Positions 52,772 to 62,298 are shown, counted from the stretch's first letter. The stretch is 64,000 nt of DNA from Croceifilum oryzae (GCF_030814315.1 NZ_JAUSUV010000003.1:124001-188000), one strand, 5' to 3'. Translations and numbers: made by a program. The notes: generated by a model from the sequence alone, not told the origin.

Positions 52772-53734
52772 ATGAAAAAAGCAATTGTGATCGGAGCAAC
52801 GGGTGGTACTGGAGCAGTTATTACTGAAGAACTAGCAAATAGAGGAATTCAAACAGTGGCCTTCGGAAGATCGCTTCCAAAGCTAAAGCAATTGAAGGAT
52901 CGTATCCATCATTCGGAAAATGTAACCCTTGCAACAGGTGATGCTTTTAATTCAGCCGACATTGTGAAAGCGGCAGAGGGTGTGGATGTACTGTTTCATT
53001 GCGCAAATGTACCTTACCACGAAATGGAGACAAAGCTGATTCCGTTAGGAGAATCCGTGATGGAGGCGGCTAACCAACTAGGCTTGAAAGTAGTTGCGGT
53101 TGATGGGATTTACCCATACGGAAAAAGACAGATGGATCGGATTTCTGAAGATCATCCAAAACAGCCACATACCCGAAAAGGAAAGACAAGGCTTGCTTTT
53201 GAGAAGATGCTTTTTGACAACAAATGGAATAACACTAGAGTTATGATTGTCCGCTTGCCAGATTACTATGGTCCAACAGCAAATGAGGCTTCGTACCTAG
53301 GCTCAACTATTAAAGATATTGCAGATGGGAAAAGCATGACATTTTTTATCGGCAACATGCATGTCCCACGAGAATATGTTTACTTACCAGATGCGGCGTT
53401 CATGATCGTGGAGCTTGCTGCTAAGGACGAAGCATACGGTAAAGAGAACTGGAATATACCGGGTGGGAGTCTAATTTCAGGTAAGGAGATTGTGCGAATC
53501 GCACAGCAGGCAAGTGGAAACTCCAAATCCGTTATTCCGCTCGGTCGATGGGGACTGTCTGTACTCGGACTCGCTGTGCCAGTCATGAAGGAGATTGTGG
53601 AGATGCTCTATTTAACCGAGGAACCGCTTGTCTTAAGTGGAGATAAATACGAGAAAATGATCGGACCTGTGCGTGCAACACCTTTCCAAGAGGGAATTTG
53701 GGAAACAATCCATGCATTGCAACAGACAAAATAA
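52772..53734 (+). CDS. NAD-dependent epimerase/dehydratase (extended/atypical SDR)
   Basis: 320 residues from ATG at 52772 (AGGTGAGCATA before it; GTG 52763 is the alternative). Rossmann motif VIGATGGTGAVITEELANRG, GDAFNSADIVKAAEGVDVLF, active Tyr in VDGIYPYGKRQMD (YxxxK, YGKRQ atypical), RLPDYYGPTANEASYL. Substrate unknown; probable detoxification role under TetR control. Confidence 0.85.
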   Translation: MKKAIVIGATGGTGAVITEELANRGIQTVAFGRSLPKLKQLKDRIHHSENVTLATGDAFNSADIVKAAEGVDVLFHCANVPYHEMETKLIPLGESVMEAANQLGLKVVAVDGIYPYGKRQMDRISEDHPKQPHTRKGKTRLAFEKMLFDNKWNNTRVMIVRLPDYYGPTANEASYLGSTIKDIADGKSMTFFIGNMHVPREYVYLPDAAFMIVELAAKDEAYGKENWNIPGGSLISGKEIVRIAQQASGNSKSVIPLGRWGLSVLGLAVPVMKEIVEMLYLTEEPLVLSGDKYEKMIGPVRATPFQEGIWETIHALQQTK

Positions 53735-53746
53735 GTTTCTGAATTA

Positions 53747-53762
53747 GTAATTGATCAATCAA
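53747..53762. promoter_or_regulatory. TetR-type operator, site 4
   Basis: GTAATTGATCAATCAA, 24 bases before the membrane protein start. Confidence 0.65.
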
Positions 53763-53785
53763 TAAATAAAAAGGGATGATGGATC

Positions 53786-54682
53786 ATGAGGAATCATAAA
53801 ATGGACATTGCGCAAGAGAGTAAGCTATTCGAGGGGGAAAAGATTTTAGTAATGGTCAGTCTGCTTGGATTCTTGCTTTCCTTTGGGATCGTCATCTACA
53901 TCGGTATCAACGGGTCTGTCGTTTTACCAGAGGGAAATGCATGGAGTGCCTTCTCATTTGATGCGGCAGTCGGGATGTTTACCTTGTCCCTCGCAGCAAT
54001 ACTACCTCTTTCTGGACTTAGTTCTGGGAAGCGGAAGGCAGTTCGCTGGTTTTTTATCATCGCCCTGCTTTATGTCTATTTTGCCGAAACCGTTCAGCAT
54101 CTTCGTGGCATTAATCCCCGATTTTCACAAGTGAATGAAACGTTTGATATGATCATTGGTTACTTGTTCGGGATTGATGCGGTACTGATGATCGTCGTGT
54201 CCTTACTACTTGCTATTCCATATTTTCGCCGAAAGAAATCTCATGAACGTCCGCTCGTTGTACTAGGTATCCGTTATGCATTCATTTCGCTTCTATTTGC
54301 CTTTGCTGCGGGAGCTTGGATGAGTGTCGTGCAAAGCCGCTTTACTGGTAGTGCTGGTAACCTGATTGTCCTTCATGGACTTAGCTTCCATGCGTTGCAG
54401 ACTCTTCCTTTACTTGGATGGTTGATGGGGTGGATACAAATCGCTAAGAAGAAGGCGAGACAACTTATTCATATCGGGAGTATTGCCTGGACTATTTCCA
54501 TCGTGCTCATTTTTGTCCAAACGGCACTTGGACACTCTGTATTCGAATGGACTGTGTTACCAATCATAAGCGGTGTGATGTTACTAATTTATATAACGAT
54601 AACAGCAATCGCTATGTATGGCGCACTGAAGTCAATGTTAAAGCGTTGTAAAAAAGAACATGTTTATGTCAGCTGGAGATAG
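53786..54682 (+). CDS. Multi-span membrane protein under TetR control
   Basis: 298 residues; ATG at 53786 after AAGGGATGATGGATC. About seven to eight hydrophobic helices (e.g. ILVMVSLLGFLLSFGIVIYI, WFFIIALLYVYFAET, YAFISLLFAFAAGAWM). Conserved-looking HGLSFHALQTLPLLGW and LGHSVFEW could bind haem or metal through histidines. Family not recognised. Third gene of the TetR unit, with operator site 4 in front. Confidence 0.75.
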   Translation: MRNHKMDIAQESKLFEGEKILVMVSLLGFLLSFGIVIYIGINGSVVLPEGNAWSAFSFDAAVGMFTLSLAAILPLSGLSSGKRKAVRWFFIIALLYVYFAETVQHLRGINPRFSQVNETFDMIIGYLFGIDAVLMIVVSLLLAIPYFRRKKSHERPLVVLGIRYAFISLLFAFAAGAWMSVVQSRFTGSAGNLIVLHGLSFHALQTLPLLGWLMGWIQIAKKKARQLIHIGSIAWTISIVLIFVQTALGHSVFEWTVLPIISGVMLLIYITITAIAMYGALKSMLKRCKKEHVYVSWR

Positions 54683-54775
54683 TCAGGAGATATGACTGAG
54701 AAGTTCGATATATTATACTCTTTTCTCATGTATAATGAAGAGAGAATACATTGAAAAGTTAAATGAGGGATTTAA

Positions 54776-55045
54776 ATGAAGATAGTGAAACCTCTAATTT
54801 TCTTTACGTCAGTTCTGCTGTCCATTGTTCTTATGTTCTTTCTACTCTTTGTAGATATACATCCATTTTGGCTGTCTTATGTAATTGCCGCCTTTCTCGC
54901 ATTACTCGCTACGATGTTTTGGATAAAATTTGTTCAGAATAAGGAAGAAAAAAAATTAAATCTTACTGCAGCCCTTCTTTTTACCTTCTCAACAGCAACC
55001 ATGTGCCTTAATATATTGATGACAATCAATTTACAATATACCTAG
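54776..55045 (+). CDS. Small membrane protein, three helices
   Basis: 89 residues; ATG at 54776 after GAGGGATTTAA. Hydrophobic segments at about residues 7-27, 33-51 and 62-84, charged loop QNKEEKKLN. No recognisable family. Own terminator follows. Confidence 0.65.
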   Translation: MKIVKPLIFFTSVLLSIVLMFFLLFVDIHPFWLSYVIAAFLALLATMFWIKFVQNKEEKKLNLTAALLFTFSTATMCLNILMTINLQYT

Positions 55046-55077
55046 GAGAAACCTCAACCGTTTCCTGTTTGAATACC

Positions 55078-55115
55078 AAAATGACTTGATCGCACATGAG
55101 ATCAAGTCATTTTTC
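55078..55115 (+). terminator. Intrinsic terminator
   Basis: AAATGACTTGATC (from 55079) pairs with GATCAAGTCATTT (55100-55112), then T residues. The rest of 55116-55402 shows no gene. Confidence 0.9.
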
Positions 55116-55402
55116 TATATTGAACCGTTTTTCTTATCATTTAAATTGTTTTAATGTTTGTATTATTGTATAATATGAATACGTATCATCTTTTTCCTGT
55201 CCATTTATCCACATTCTATATCTCTCATGAATAGGTCCAAAGCCCCCTTTACAAGTGATATGAATCCCCAATTTGTTCTTATTCGAATGAGCTTACGCAA
55301 CTTGTATCTCCTGCTAGCATATACTAGAACTCTCATTTCTTTTTTATCGATTTTGCTAGAGTTATGATGCGTATGATGTCATGGGACAGATAAATGTTAG
55401 AT

Positions 55403-55424
55403 ACTCAAACCGATTGGTTTGAGT
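55403..55424. promoter_or_regulatory. Palindrome upstream of prkA
   Basis: ACTCAAACC (55403-55411) and GGTTTGAGT (55416-55424) are perfect inverted repeats around GATT, 29 bases before the prkA start. Candidate operator or leader hairpin. Confidence 0.45.
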
Positions 55425-55453
55425 GAAGCTAGACTGAGGGAGAGGGGACTTCT

Positions 55454-57352
55454 ATGGATATTTTAAAGCGTCTCGCAGATCACCGAGAACAAGAAAAGAA
55501 GCTGTTGTGGGAAGGGACATTTACGGAATATCTGGAGATTGTAAAGCAAAATCCTCAAGTTACCCAAACAGCTCACTCACGTGTCTATGACATGATTCGT
55601 AGGGCTGGTATTGAAACAGACTCCAATGGAAACAAAAAATATCTATTTTTTAGTCGGGAAATTTTTGGATTGGACTATGCAATTGAACGGCTTGTTGAAG
55701 AGTATTTTCACTCTGCCGCTCGTCGACTTGATGTTAGAAAACGAATCTTACTTCTAATGGGACCTGTCAGTGGAGGAAAATCAACGCTAGTAGCCATGAT
55801 CAAAAAGGGACTAGAAGAGTATTCTCGGACAGACGAAGGTGCCATCTATGCGATCAAAGGATGCCCGATGCATGAAGAACCTTTAAATCTAATTCCCAAA
55901 GAAGTACGTTCCGAGTTTGAAAAAGAGCTAGGGATTCGTATAGAAGGAAATGTATGTCCGTCTTGCCGTCAACGCCTACGGGATGAGTACAATGGACGGA
56001 TTGAAGATATGGTAGTAGAAAGAGTCTTTTTATCTGAGGATGAGCGGGTAGGGATTGGAACATTTAGCCCGTCTGACCCTAAATCGCAGGATATTGCCGA
56101 CTTAACAGGTTCGATTGACTTTGCGACGATTACGGAATATGGGTCCGAATCAGATCCACGTGCTTATCGCTTTGATGGAGAGTTAAATAAAGCAAATCGT
56201 GGGCTGATGGAATTCCAAGAAATGCTAAAGTGTGACGAGAAATTCTTATGGAATTTACTATCCCTCACCCAAGAAGGCAACTTTAAAGCAGGGCGTTTTG
56301 CCCTCATCTCCGCAGATGAATTAATCATTGCTCACACCAATGAAACAGAGTACCGTAATTTTATTGCAAACAAGCGAAATGAAGCGCTTCACTCACGGAT
56401 TATTGTTATGCCGATTCCGTATAATTTACAAGTATCCGAAGAAGAAAAAATCTATGAGAAACTGATTAAACAATCCGACCTGTCTCATATACACATCGCA
56501 CCCCACTCCCTACGTACTGCTGCTGTATTTTCCATCCTAACTAGATTAAAAGATTCCAAAAGGCAAGGAATGGATCTCATCCAAAAAATGCGCCTCTACG
56601 ATGGTGAAGACTTAGAGGGCATTAAAGATATTGATGTAGAAGAGCTGAAAAGCGAATTCCACGACGAAGGATTAAACGGAATTGACCCTCGTTATGTTAT
56701 CAACCGTATTTCGAGCGCCCTCATTCGAACAGATGCCGATTACATCAACTCTTTAGATATCCTTCGCTCTCTAAAAGATGGCTTAGATCAGCATCCATCG
56801 ATTACCCCTGAACAACGCGAACGTTATCTCAACTTCATTGCCCTAGCACGAAAAGAGTATGATGACATCGCGAAGAAAGAGGTCCAAAAGGCATTTGTCT
56901 ACTCTTATGAAGAATCAGCAAAAGCCTTGATGGATAACTACCTCGACAATGTAGAAGCGTACTGCAACTGGCATAAAATCAAGGACCCCCTCACGGGTGA
57001 AGAGATGGAGCCAGATGAAAAGCTGATGCGGTCCATCGAAGAGCAAATTGGAATCTCCGAAAATGCCAAAAAAGCATTCCGTGAAGAAATATTAATCCGC
57101 TTATCTGCCTATGCTCGTAAAGGGAAGCGTTTTGATTACAACAGTCACGAACGTCTCAGAGAAGCCATTCAAAAGAAACTATTTATCGATCTAAAAGATA
57201 TCGTCAAAATCACCACATCTGCTAAAACTCCAGACGAAGGGCAATTGAAACGGATGAATGAAGTGATTGCCCGCCTAGTTGAAGATTACGGATATACTCC
57301 TGCTAGTGCCAACGGGCTCTTACGATACGTCGGCAGTCTGTTAAACCGTTAG
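55454..57352 (+). CDS. prkA: Serine protein kinase PrkA
   Basis: 632 residues; ATG at 55454 after GAGAGGGGACTTCT. Full-length PrkA: Walker A MGPVSGGKSTLVAMIKKG (about 104-120), CPMHEEPLNLIP, zinc-like CPSCRQRLRDEY, GTFSPSDPKSQDIADLTGSI and the C-terminal kinase-like region. AAA+ protein induced in sporulation and stationary phase; evidence in B. subtilis also suggests protease-like action. 33 bases before yhbH, the usual pairing. Confidence 0.95.
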   Translation: MDILKRLADHREQEKKLLWEGTFTEYLEIVKQNPQVTQTAHSRVYDMIRRAGIETDSNGNKKYLFFSREIFGLDYAIERLVEEYFHSAARRLDVRKRILLLMGPVSGGKSTLVAMIKKGLEEYSRTDEGAIYAIKGCPMHEEPLNLIPKEVRSEFEKELGIRIEGNVCPSCRQRLRDEYNGRIEDMVVERVFLSEDERVGIGTFSPSDPKSQDIADLTGSIDFATITEYGSESDPRAYRFDGELNKANRGLMEFQEMLKCDEKFLWNLLSLTQEGNFKAGRFALISADELIIAHTNETEYRNFIANKRNEALHSRIIVMPIPYNLQVSEEEKIYEKLIKQSDLSHIHIAPHSLRTAAVFSILTRLKDSKRQGMDLIQKMRLYDGEDLEGIKDIDVEELKSEFHDEGLNGIDPRYVINRISSALIRTDADYINSLDILRSLKDGLDQHPSITPEQRERYLNFIALARKEYDDIAKKEVQKAFVYSYEESAKALMDNYLDNVEAYCNWHKIKDPLTGEEMEPDEKLMRSIEEQIGISENAKKAFREEILIRLSAYARKGKRFDYNSHERLREAIQKKLFIDLKDIVKITTSAKTPDEGQLKRMNEVIARLVEDYGYTPASANGLLRYVGSLLNR

Positions 57353-57385
57353 CCAGCAATCAGCGGGATAGTGGGAGGTGAATTT

Positions 57386-58519
57386 ATGCTTGTATCAGAG
57401 GAGGATTGGTCCCTGCACCGCAAGGGGGACCAAGACCAGCTTAGGCATCAAGAGAAAGTAAAAGAAGCGATCAAGAAAAATTTACCTGACCTCGTAAGCG
57501 AAGAAAGTATCGTCCTATCCGATGGCAAACAAGTCGTGAAAGTCCCGATCCGCTCCATGGAAGAGTACCGCTTTCGTTTTAATCACAACAAGAATAAACA
57601 GATGGGCCAAGGCCAAGGTGACACGCAAGTAGGAGATGTTGTCGCGAAAGATGGTGAACCACAAAAAGGATCAGGCAAGGGGCAGGGAGCAGGGGAGCAA
57701 GCAGGCGGAGACTACTATGAAGCAGAAATATCCATGGAAGAACTCGAAAATATTCTCTTTGCAGAAATGGAACTTCCTCATCTCGTGCAGAAGGAAATGG
57801 ATTCAATAACTGTAGAAGACACACGATTCAACGACATTCGCAAAACAGGTCTTTCTGGCAACATTGCTAAGAAGCGAACTCTCTTAGAAGCCATTCGCAG
57901 AAACGGTAGACTCGGTAACAAAGGAAAGCCGAAAATCTCGATTGACGATCTGCGATATAAGACATGGGAAGAAATCACCATCCCACATTCCAACGCTGTC
58001 GTTATGGCTATGATGGATACCTCTGGTTCAATGGGCATGTTTGAAAAGTATGTTGCTCGGAGCTTTTTCTTCTGGATGGTCCGTTTCCTACGAACCAAAT
58101 ATGAAAAAGTAGAGATCGTCTTCATCGCCCACCATACAGAAGCCAAAGAAGTCAGCGAAGAACACTTCTTTACCAAAGGAGAAAGTGGCGGTACCATCTG
58201 CTCCTCTGCATACCGCAAAGCCATTGAAATCATCGACACTCGCTATCCTCCAGCCCAATTCAACATCTATTCCTTCCACTTTTCCGACGGTGACAACCTC
58301 ACCAGCGACAACCAAAAATGCATTGGTCTCGTCCAAGAGCTCATGAAGCGCTCCAACATCTTCGGTTACGGTGAGGTGAATCAATACAACCGCCACAGCA
58401 CACTTATGAACGCCTACCGACATGTGAAAGATGAGAAGTTTTTGCATTACGTTATTAAAGAAAAAGGACAAGTGTACCAAGCGTTGAAGCACTTTTTTTC
58501 GAAGAAAGAGGATGGGTAG
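57386..58519 (+). CDS. yhbH: Sporulation protein YhbH (DUF444)
   Basis: 377 residues from ATG at 57386 after GGGAGGTGAATTT (an in-frame GTG at 57371 lacks it). DUF444: [20 protein letters not shown], a Gly/Gln/Lys linker, then a VWA-like domain with [20 protein letters not shown] (MIDAS), [15 protein letters not shown] and [13 protein letters not shown]. Works with PrkA in the sporulation programme; often joined by a SpoVR gene, not seen here. Confidence 0.93.
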   Translation: MLVSEEDWSLHRKGDQDQLRHQEKVKEAIKKNLPDLVSEESIVLSDGKQVVKVPIRSMEEYRFRFNHNKNKQMGQGQGDTQVGDVVAKDGEPQKGSGKGQGAGEQAGGDYYEAEISMEELENILFAEMELPHLVQKEMDSITVEDTRFNDIRKTGLSGNIAKKRTLLEAIRRNGRLGNKGKPKISIDDLRYKTWEEITIPHSNAVVMAMMDTSGSMGMFEKYVARSFFFWMVRFLRTKYEKVEIVFIAHHTEAKEVSEEHFFTKGESGGTICSSAYRKAIEIIDTRYPPAQFNIYSFHFSDGDNLTSDNQKCIGLVQELMKRSNIFGYGEVNQYNRHSTLMNAYRHVKDEKFLHYVIKEKGQVYQALKHFFSKKEDG

Positions 58520-58530
58520 TAGAGTGATGG

Positions 58531-58560
58531 ATCGCCTTCTTAGGAGGGCGATTTTTTTAT
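58531..58560 (+). terminator. Terminator of prkA-yhbH
   Basis: ATCGCCTTC (58531-58539) pairs with GAGGGCGAT (58544-58552, one wobble), then seven T. Confidence 0.9.
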
Positions 58561-58620
58561 GGTGTGATTTTGTATTTTCCAAATCGGGATGAGTTTCTGC
58601 ATAGCTATTTGATCTAAAAC

Positions 58621-58636
58621 AGTGATAGATATCACT
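58621..58636. promoter_or_regulatory. Palindrome upstream of ATP-grasp gene
   Basis: AGTGATA-GA-TATCACT, a 7-bp inverted repeat about 110 bases before the gene at 58748. Possible operator. Confidence 0.35.
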
Positions 58637-58747
58637 AATTATCTCTATAACTAGCTAAAGCATTGAATAAAGGAGTGAAGTATAGTAACCTAAATTCACC
58701 GTTTTCTACGTTTTATAAATAAATTTATAGAGGTGGATGATTCAATT

Positions 58748-59941
58748 ATGGCTATATTGTTGTTAAGTCGTACCCCCAGTCACATTACACCATTTCATGA
58801 GCTTCTGGATTATAAAAATGAAGAGTTGCTTCTGCTAGCATCTTCAGAGGAATTAGATACATATGATCTCAATAAGTATGCTTATGTAAAGGGATTTAAC
58901 GATTTTGATATAAATCAAAATGTTGAACTAGAAGCTGTAAGACTGGCAGAGAAATTTAATATAAGAGAGGTTGTTGTAACTTCAGAGTTTGACATAATAC
59001 GTTCAGCGAAAATTCGGGAAATACTAAATATTAAAGGTCAAGGAGTTTTAAGTGCTATTGCATTTCGAGATAAAATTAAAATGAAAGAATATGCGATGTC
59101 AGTAGTTGATGTACCTTCATTTAGTGATATTTCATCGCCTCTAGACATTGGTGCATTTATTAATAGACATGGCTTTCCTGTTGTGATTAAACCACGATGT
59201 GGTGCTGGGTCAGTTGATACTTTTATTATTAATGATATGGATGAACTGACACTCTTAATGGACCAAGGTTTTATTGACAGTCAATATCAGATTGAAGAAT
59301 ATATTCAAGGTCAAATGTATACGATAGATGGTCTATTCTATAATGGTGAAATTCTATGTAGTTGGCCAGGAAGATATTTGAATAGTTGTCTTTCTTTTCA
59401 TGAGGGTAAGCAGGCATCTAATGTACAATTATCTCAAGACCATTCTTTATATGATCGTTTACAACAATTTATTAAGAGTCTAATAACTTCTATGCCTATG
59501 CCAAAAATAACTTCGTTTCATGCAGAGGTTTTTCATACAAGTGATGATCGGCTGGTATTATGTGAAGTGGCTAGTAGGACAGGAGGTGGAGCAATAAATG
59601 AAGTTTCGGCATGTAGTTTTGGGATTAGTCTTAATCATATGTGGATAAAAGGTCAATGTGGCTTGTTGGATCCTATTAGATTAGAGAGAGAAGATAAAAT
59701 ATTTGGATGGGTACAAATTCCTCCTAAAAAAGGTACTTTGAAATTTATTCCAACTGAGGTTCCATTTAGCTGGACAGTCAACTATCAGGTTAGAACCAAA
59801 TTAGGAACAACTTATGATAGTATTCAAAACAGTGGTCATAAAATTGCTGTTGCTGTTGTATATGGGAATAGTGAAGAGGAAGCGATAGGACGTATGGAAG
59901 AAGTGACTCAATGGATAGAAAAAAAATGTATATGGGGATGA
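58748..59941 (+). CDS. Stand-alone ATP-grasp ligase
   Basis: 397 residues from ATG at 58748 (GTG at 58733 is the alternative; AGAGGTGG lies between). ATP-grasp features: HGFPVVIKPRCGAGSVDTFI, YQIEEYIQGQMYTIDGLFYN, and metal-binding VLCEVASRTGGGAINEV. A C-terminal domain (WVQIPPKKGTLKFIPTEVPF) completes the PurK/carbamoyl-phosphate-like plan used by amino-acid ligases. AT-richer than its neighbours and followed by an IS110 remnant, which hints at acquisition. Substrate unknown; a dipeptide or cell-envelope ligase is possible. Confidence 0.82.
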   Translation: MAILLLSRTPSHITPFHELLDYKNEELLLLASSEELDTYDLNKYAYVKGFNDFDINQNVELEAVRLAEKFNIREVVVTSEFDIIRSAKIREILNIKGQGVLSAIAFRDKIKMKEYAMSVVDVPSFSDISSPLDIGAFINRHGFPVVIKPRCGAGSVDTFIINDMDELTLLMDQGFIDSQYQIEEYIQGQMYTIDGLFYNGEILCSWPGRYLNSCLSFHEGKQASNVQLSQDHSLYDRLQQFIKSLITSMPMPKITSFHAEVFHTSDDRLVLCEVASRTGGGAINEVSACSFGISLNHMWIKGQCGLLDPIRLEREDKIFGWVQIPPKKGTLKFIPTEVPFSWTVNYQVRTKLGTTYDSIQNSGHKIAVAVVYGNSEEEAIGRMEEVTQWIEKKCIWG

Positions 59942-59975
59942 ATTTAGCTTGATTAGGTATGAAAAATGGAATTCG

Positions 59976-60026
59976 AATAAAACAGTTGCTTTTGTGTGTT
60001 AGTAGGGCAAAGGCAACTGTTTTATT
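59976..60026 (+). terminator. Terminator of the ATP-grasp gene
   Basis: AATAAAACAGTTGC (59976-59989) pairs with GCAACTGTTTTATT (60013-60026), with an inner TTTG/CAAA extension. Confidence 0.85.
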
Positions 60027-60053
60027 TCTCTATAAGGAAGTTTCTCTTGTAAT

Positions 60054-60236
60054 ATGCGGGGTATCGAAAAGATCCCTAATTTAACAGAGGAGGCACAAAT
60101 TCAGCATAAAAAGGAACAAGTCATTTTAGGTATGGAACCGACGGGACACTACTGGCTTAACTTAGCTCATTTTTTGTGCAATCAATGTGCTTGGTCACGT
60201 GATGTGCTAGGTCTAGAGTCAGAAACTGCTCCATAG
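60054..60236 (+). pseudogene. IS110-family transposase remnant
   Basis: A 60-codon open stretch contains EQVILGMEPTGHYWLNLAHF, the characteristic IS110 segment around the second acidic residue of its DEDD domain. The rest of the transposase is missing on both sides. It is a relic and not a complete insertion sequence; no ends were identified. Confidence 0.75.
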
Positions 60237-60246
60237 CTTATATCTA

Positions 60247-61227
60247 TTAGGATAAAAGCCAGCCTTTTGCCTCTTCGGCATTGTCAAAAACTCTAAAAGC
60301 ATTTCCTTTGTTATATTCGGTCACCAGTTCTTTAAAGTGATTGTTGACTTTGTGCTTACTTAAAATGGTAGCAACTTTGATATTATAGTTGCTAAATTTT
60401 TGCAGTATATTACCTGCTAAGTCTGTTCTTAGTTTAATAAAATCGTCTGAAAGAAAATCCCCATGAATCAGCAGTAGATTAGTTCCATTTGCAGCGCAAA
60501 TAGCGACAATGTTTAGTGCATCCTGTTCTGTTGGGATCGATCTCCCCGTCGGAGATAACAATATGAATTTTTTATTATTTTCCGCAATCAATTGGTAGTT
60601 CCTTTCGAACTCTTCCTTTTCCGTAGTTTGATTGTCACTAAGAGGCAGAATCCTTGTACTATATTCTTCTTCAGGCATTCTCTTTAGTTCTTCACGTATT
60701 TCCCTCACCCAAACTAACTCGCTTTCATAGGATTTAACAATATTTTTATAAATAAAATCCCATACTATCTTTTCGATTGCATTTCTATTTGGAGAAAAAT
60801 ACCCTTTTTGCTTTTCTTGTTCTAGCAGAATCAGTTCCTGAAGTTCTTGTTCATAAGCTTCCAGTAGTGACTCCAATTCCTTGGGTCCTACATGTGCTGC
60901 CCATACCATTTGTTGTGCTGCCCATGCCAGTTGAACAAGAAAGCTTTTTTTGATCTCAGGTGCTTTAGGGGGTGATAGTAACCATTTTTTAAGTTCAGCA
61001 AGCCCCTCATTTGTAATTGTATATATTTTTTTGGATGGGGAACTATCTTGGTGGTGAATCTCATTAGTAACAAAGCCGTCTTTGAGTAGTTCCATCAATG
61101 CTTTATAAATTTGATTATTATTTCCCGACCAAGGCATAAAGGGTGATTCTTTTATCATTTTTTTTAGTTCATAACCAGTTAAAGATTTATAGCTTAGCAT
61201 TCCTAAAATGGCGTGGTTGATCGTCAC
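60247..61227 (-). CDS. PadR regulator fused to a DUF4180 domain
   Basis: 326 residues; GTG at 61227 after AAGGAGATATATTTC. N-terminal PadR winged helix (ILGMLSYKSLTGYELKKMIK, IYKALMELLKDGFVTNE, KKIYTITNEGLAELKKWL) with the usual PadR C-terminal helices. From about residue 215 a SpoIIAA/STAS-like DUF4180 domain follows (LLLIHGDFLSDDFIKLRTDL, AGNILQKFSNYNIKVATIL, FRVFDNAEEAKGWL). DUF4180 is usually a separate small protein; here it may sense the signal for the regulator. A palindrome lies 59-76 bases upstream. Confidence 0.88.
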   Translation of the reverse strand: MTINHAILGMLSYKSLTGYELKKMIKESPFMPWSGNNNQIYKALMELLKDGFVTNEIHHQDSSPSKKIYTITNEGLAELKKWLLSPPKAPEIKKSFLVQLAWAAQQMVWAAHVGPKELESLLEAYEQELQELILLEQEKQKGYFSPNRNAIEKIVWDFIYKNIVKSYESELVWVREIREELKRMPEEEYSTRILPLSDNQTTEKEEFERNYQLIAENNKKFILLSPTGRSIPTEQDALNIVAICAANGTNLLLIHGDFLSDDFIKLRTDLAGNILQKFSNYNIKVATILSKHKVNNHFKELVTEYNKGNAFRVFDNAEEAKGWLLS

Positions 61228-61285
61228 GAAATATATCTCCTTTTTTTATCTCAGCGTGTGTTAACAATATCATATGATAAAGACT

Positions 61286-61303
61286 GTATTCAATCTTGAA
61301 TAC
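61286..61303. promoter_or_regulatory. Probable operator of the PadR-DUF4180 gene
   Basis: GTATTCAATCTTGAATAC is an 18-bp palindrome with 8-bp perfect arms. Size and position suit PadR autoregulation. Confidence 0.6.
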
Positions 61304-61401
61304 AATCTAGGTTGGCAATGTGCTGGAATCTTTAATTGTGGAGAATACAATGAATCATTTCATCGGGCTTTTCTACTTTTTCGAAAACATAACGCATTGT
61401 A

Positions 61402-61447
61402 ATAACACTAGATCATATGTTACTATTAACATATGATCTAGTGTTAT
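61402..61447. promoter_or_regulatory. 21-bp perfect hairpin upstream of Crp-like regulator
   Basis: Arms 61402-61422 and 61427-61447 are perfectly complementary with a CTAT loop. It ends 15 bases before the ATG at 61463. No T-run follows. Possibly an operator (it contains AGATCATATGTTA on both strands) or a leader hairpin. Confidence 0.65.
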
Positions 61448-61462
61448 ATATTAAGGTGGATC

Positions 61463-62209
61463 ATGAAAGCCAAACAAATCATTAAAGGGCTAAGGGTGAA
61501 ACTGAGGATGAACCTTGAACAATTAAATCATTATCTGCATATCCATCGATTAGAAACGGTGTTTAATGAGCAGTTAATCCCCCATTTATCGCTATACAGA
61601 TTTGAACGAGGAGATTTTATTTGTTCCCAAGGAGACGCTTCACAATATCTGTATATACTTGTCAAGGGGAAGGTTAAAGTCTATACCAACACATCAAAAG
61701 GTAAAACCCTTATTCTCTCTTTTAGGACACCGCTTGATGTAATCGGAGGTGTGGAGTATGTAAGAGGGATTGATACAGTTCATACCGTTACAGCCGTATC
61801 GCCGGTCTGTGTGATTGGTGTGTACTATCGTTGGTTAGAAAAATACGGAAAGTGCCACCAGCCCCTTTTACAATTTTTACTAGAACATATTACCCAAACA
61901 CTCTACAATGAATCCTATTCTTTAAGCCTTAATCTCATGTATCCTGTGGAAGTGAGATTAGCAAGCTATCTAATATCTGTGTCTTGTGATGAATATGACT
62001 TACCATATGGTCAAATAAAGACATCCTGTCTCATAAATGCAGCCAATTTAATTGGGACTAGTTATAGGCATGTGAATCGAACTATACAGCGGTTCTGTAC
62101 GGACGGTTTGGTTGAGCGTAATATCGATGGTGTCTTTATTAAAGACAGAGAAAAATTAAGAGTATTGGCAGGTCATAATATCTATGAACAAACTTATTCA
62201 TCCATCTAG
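61463..62209 (+). CDS. Crp/Fnr family regulator (YeiL-like)
   Basis: 248 residues; ATG at 61463 after AAGGTGGATC. The cNMP-binding beta roll (YRFERGDFICSQGDASQYLY, ILVKGKVKVYTNTSKGKTLI, DVIGGVEYVRGIDTVHTVTA) is followed by a C-terminal winged helix (INAANLIGTSYRHVNRTIQR, FCTDGLVERNIDG). The glycines and arginine needed to bind cAMP are not intact, so the ligand may differ. Single gene with terminator at 62277-62298. Confidence 0.85.
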   Translation: MKAKQIIKGLRVKLRMNLEQLNHYLHIHRLETVFNEQLIPHLSLYRFERGDFICSQGDASQYLYILVKGKVKVYTNTSKGKTLILSFRTPLDVIGGVEYVRGIDTVHTVTAVSPVCVIGVYYRWLEKYGKCHQPLLQFLLEHITQTLYNESYSLSLNLMYPVEVRLASYLISVSCDEYDLPYGQIKTSCLINAANLIGTSYRHVNRTIQRFCTDGLVERNIDGVFIKDREKLRVLAGHNIYEQTYSSI

Positions 62210-62276
62210 AAAACAAGGTTGGCTCATAAAGGTAATTTATAATCGTTTGGTTTACCATATATTCGAATTCGACAAG

Positions 62277-62298
62277 GAGGCGGAAACGTCTCTTTTTT
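62277..62298 (+). terminator. Terminator of the Crp-like gene
   Basis: GAGGCG-GAAA-CGTCTC (62277-62292, one wobble) then six T. A further AGGAC/GTCCT hairpin near 62350-62378 lies in the otherwise empty leader of the next gene. Confidence 0.8.
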
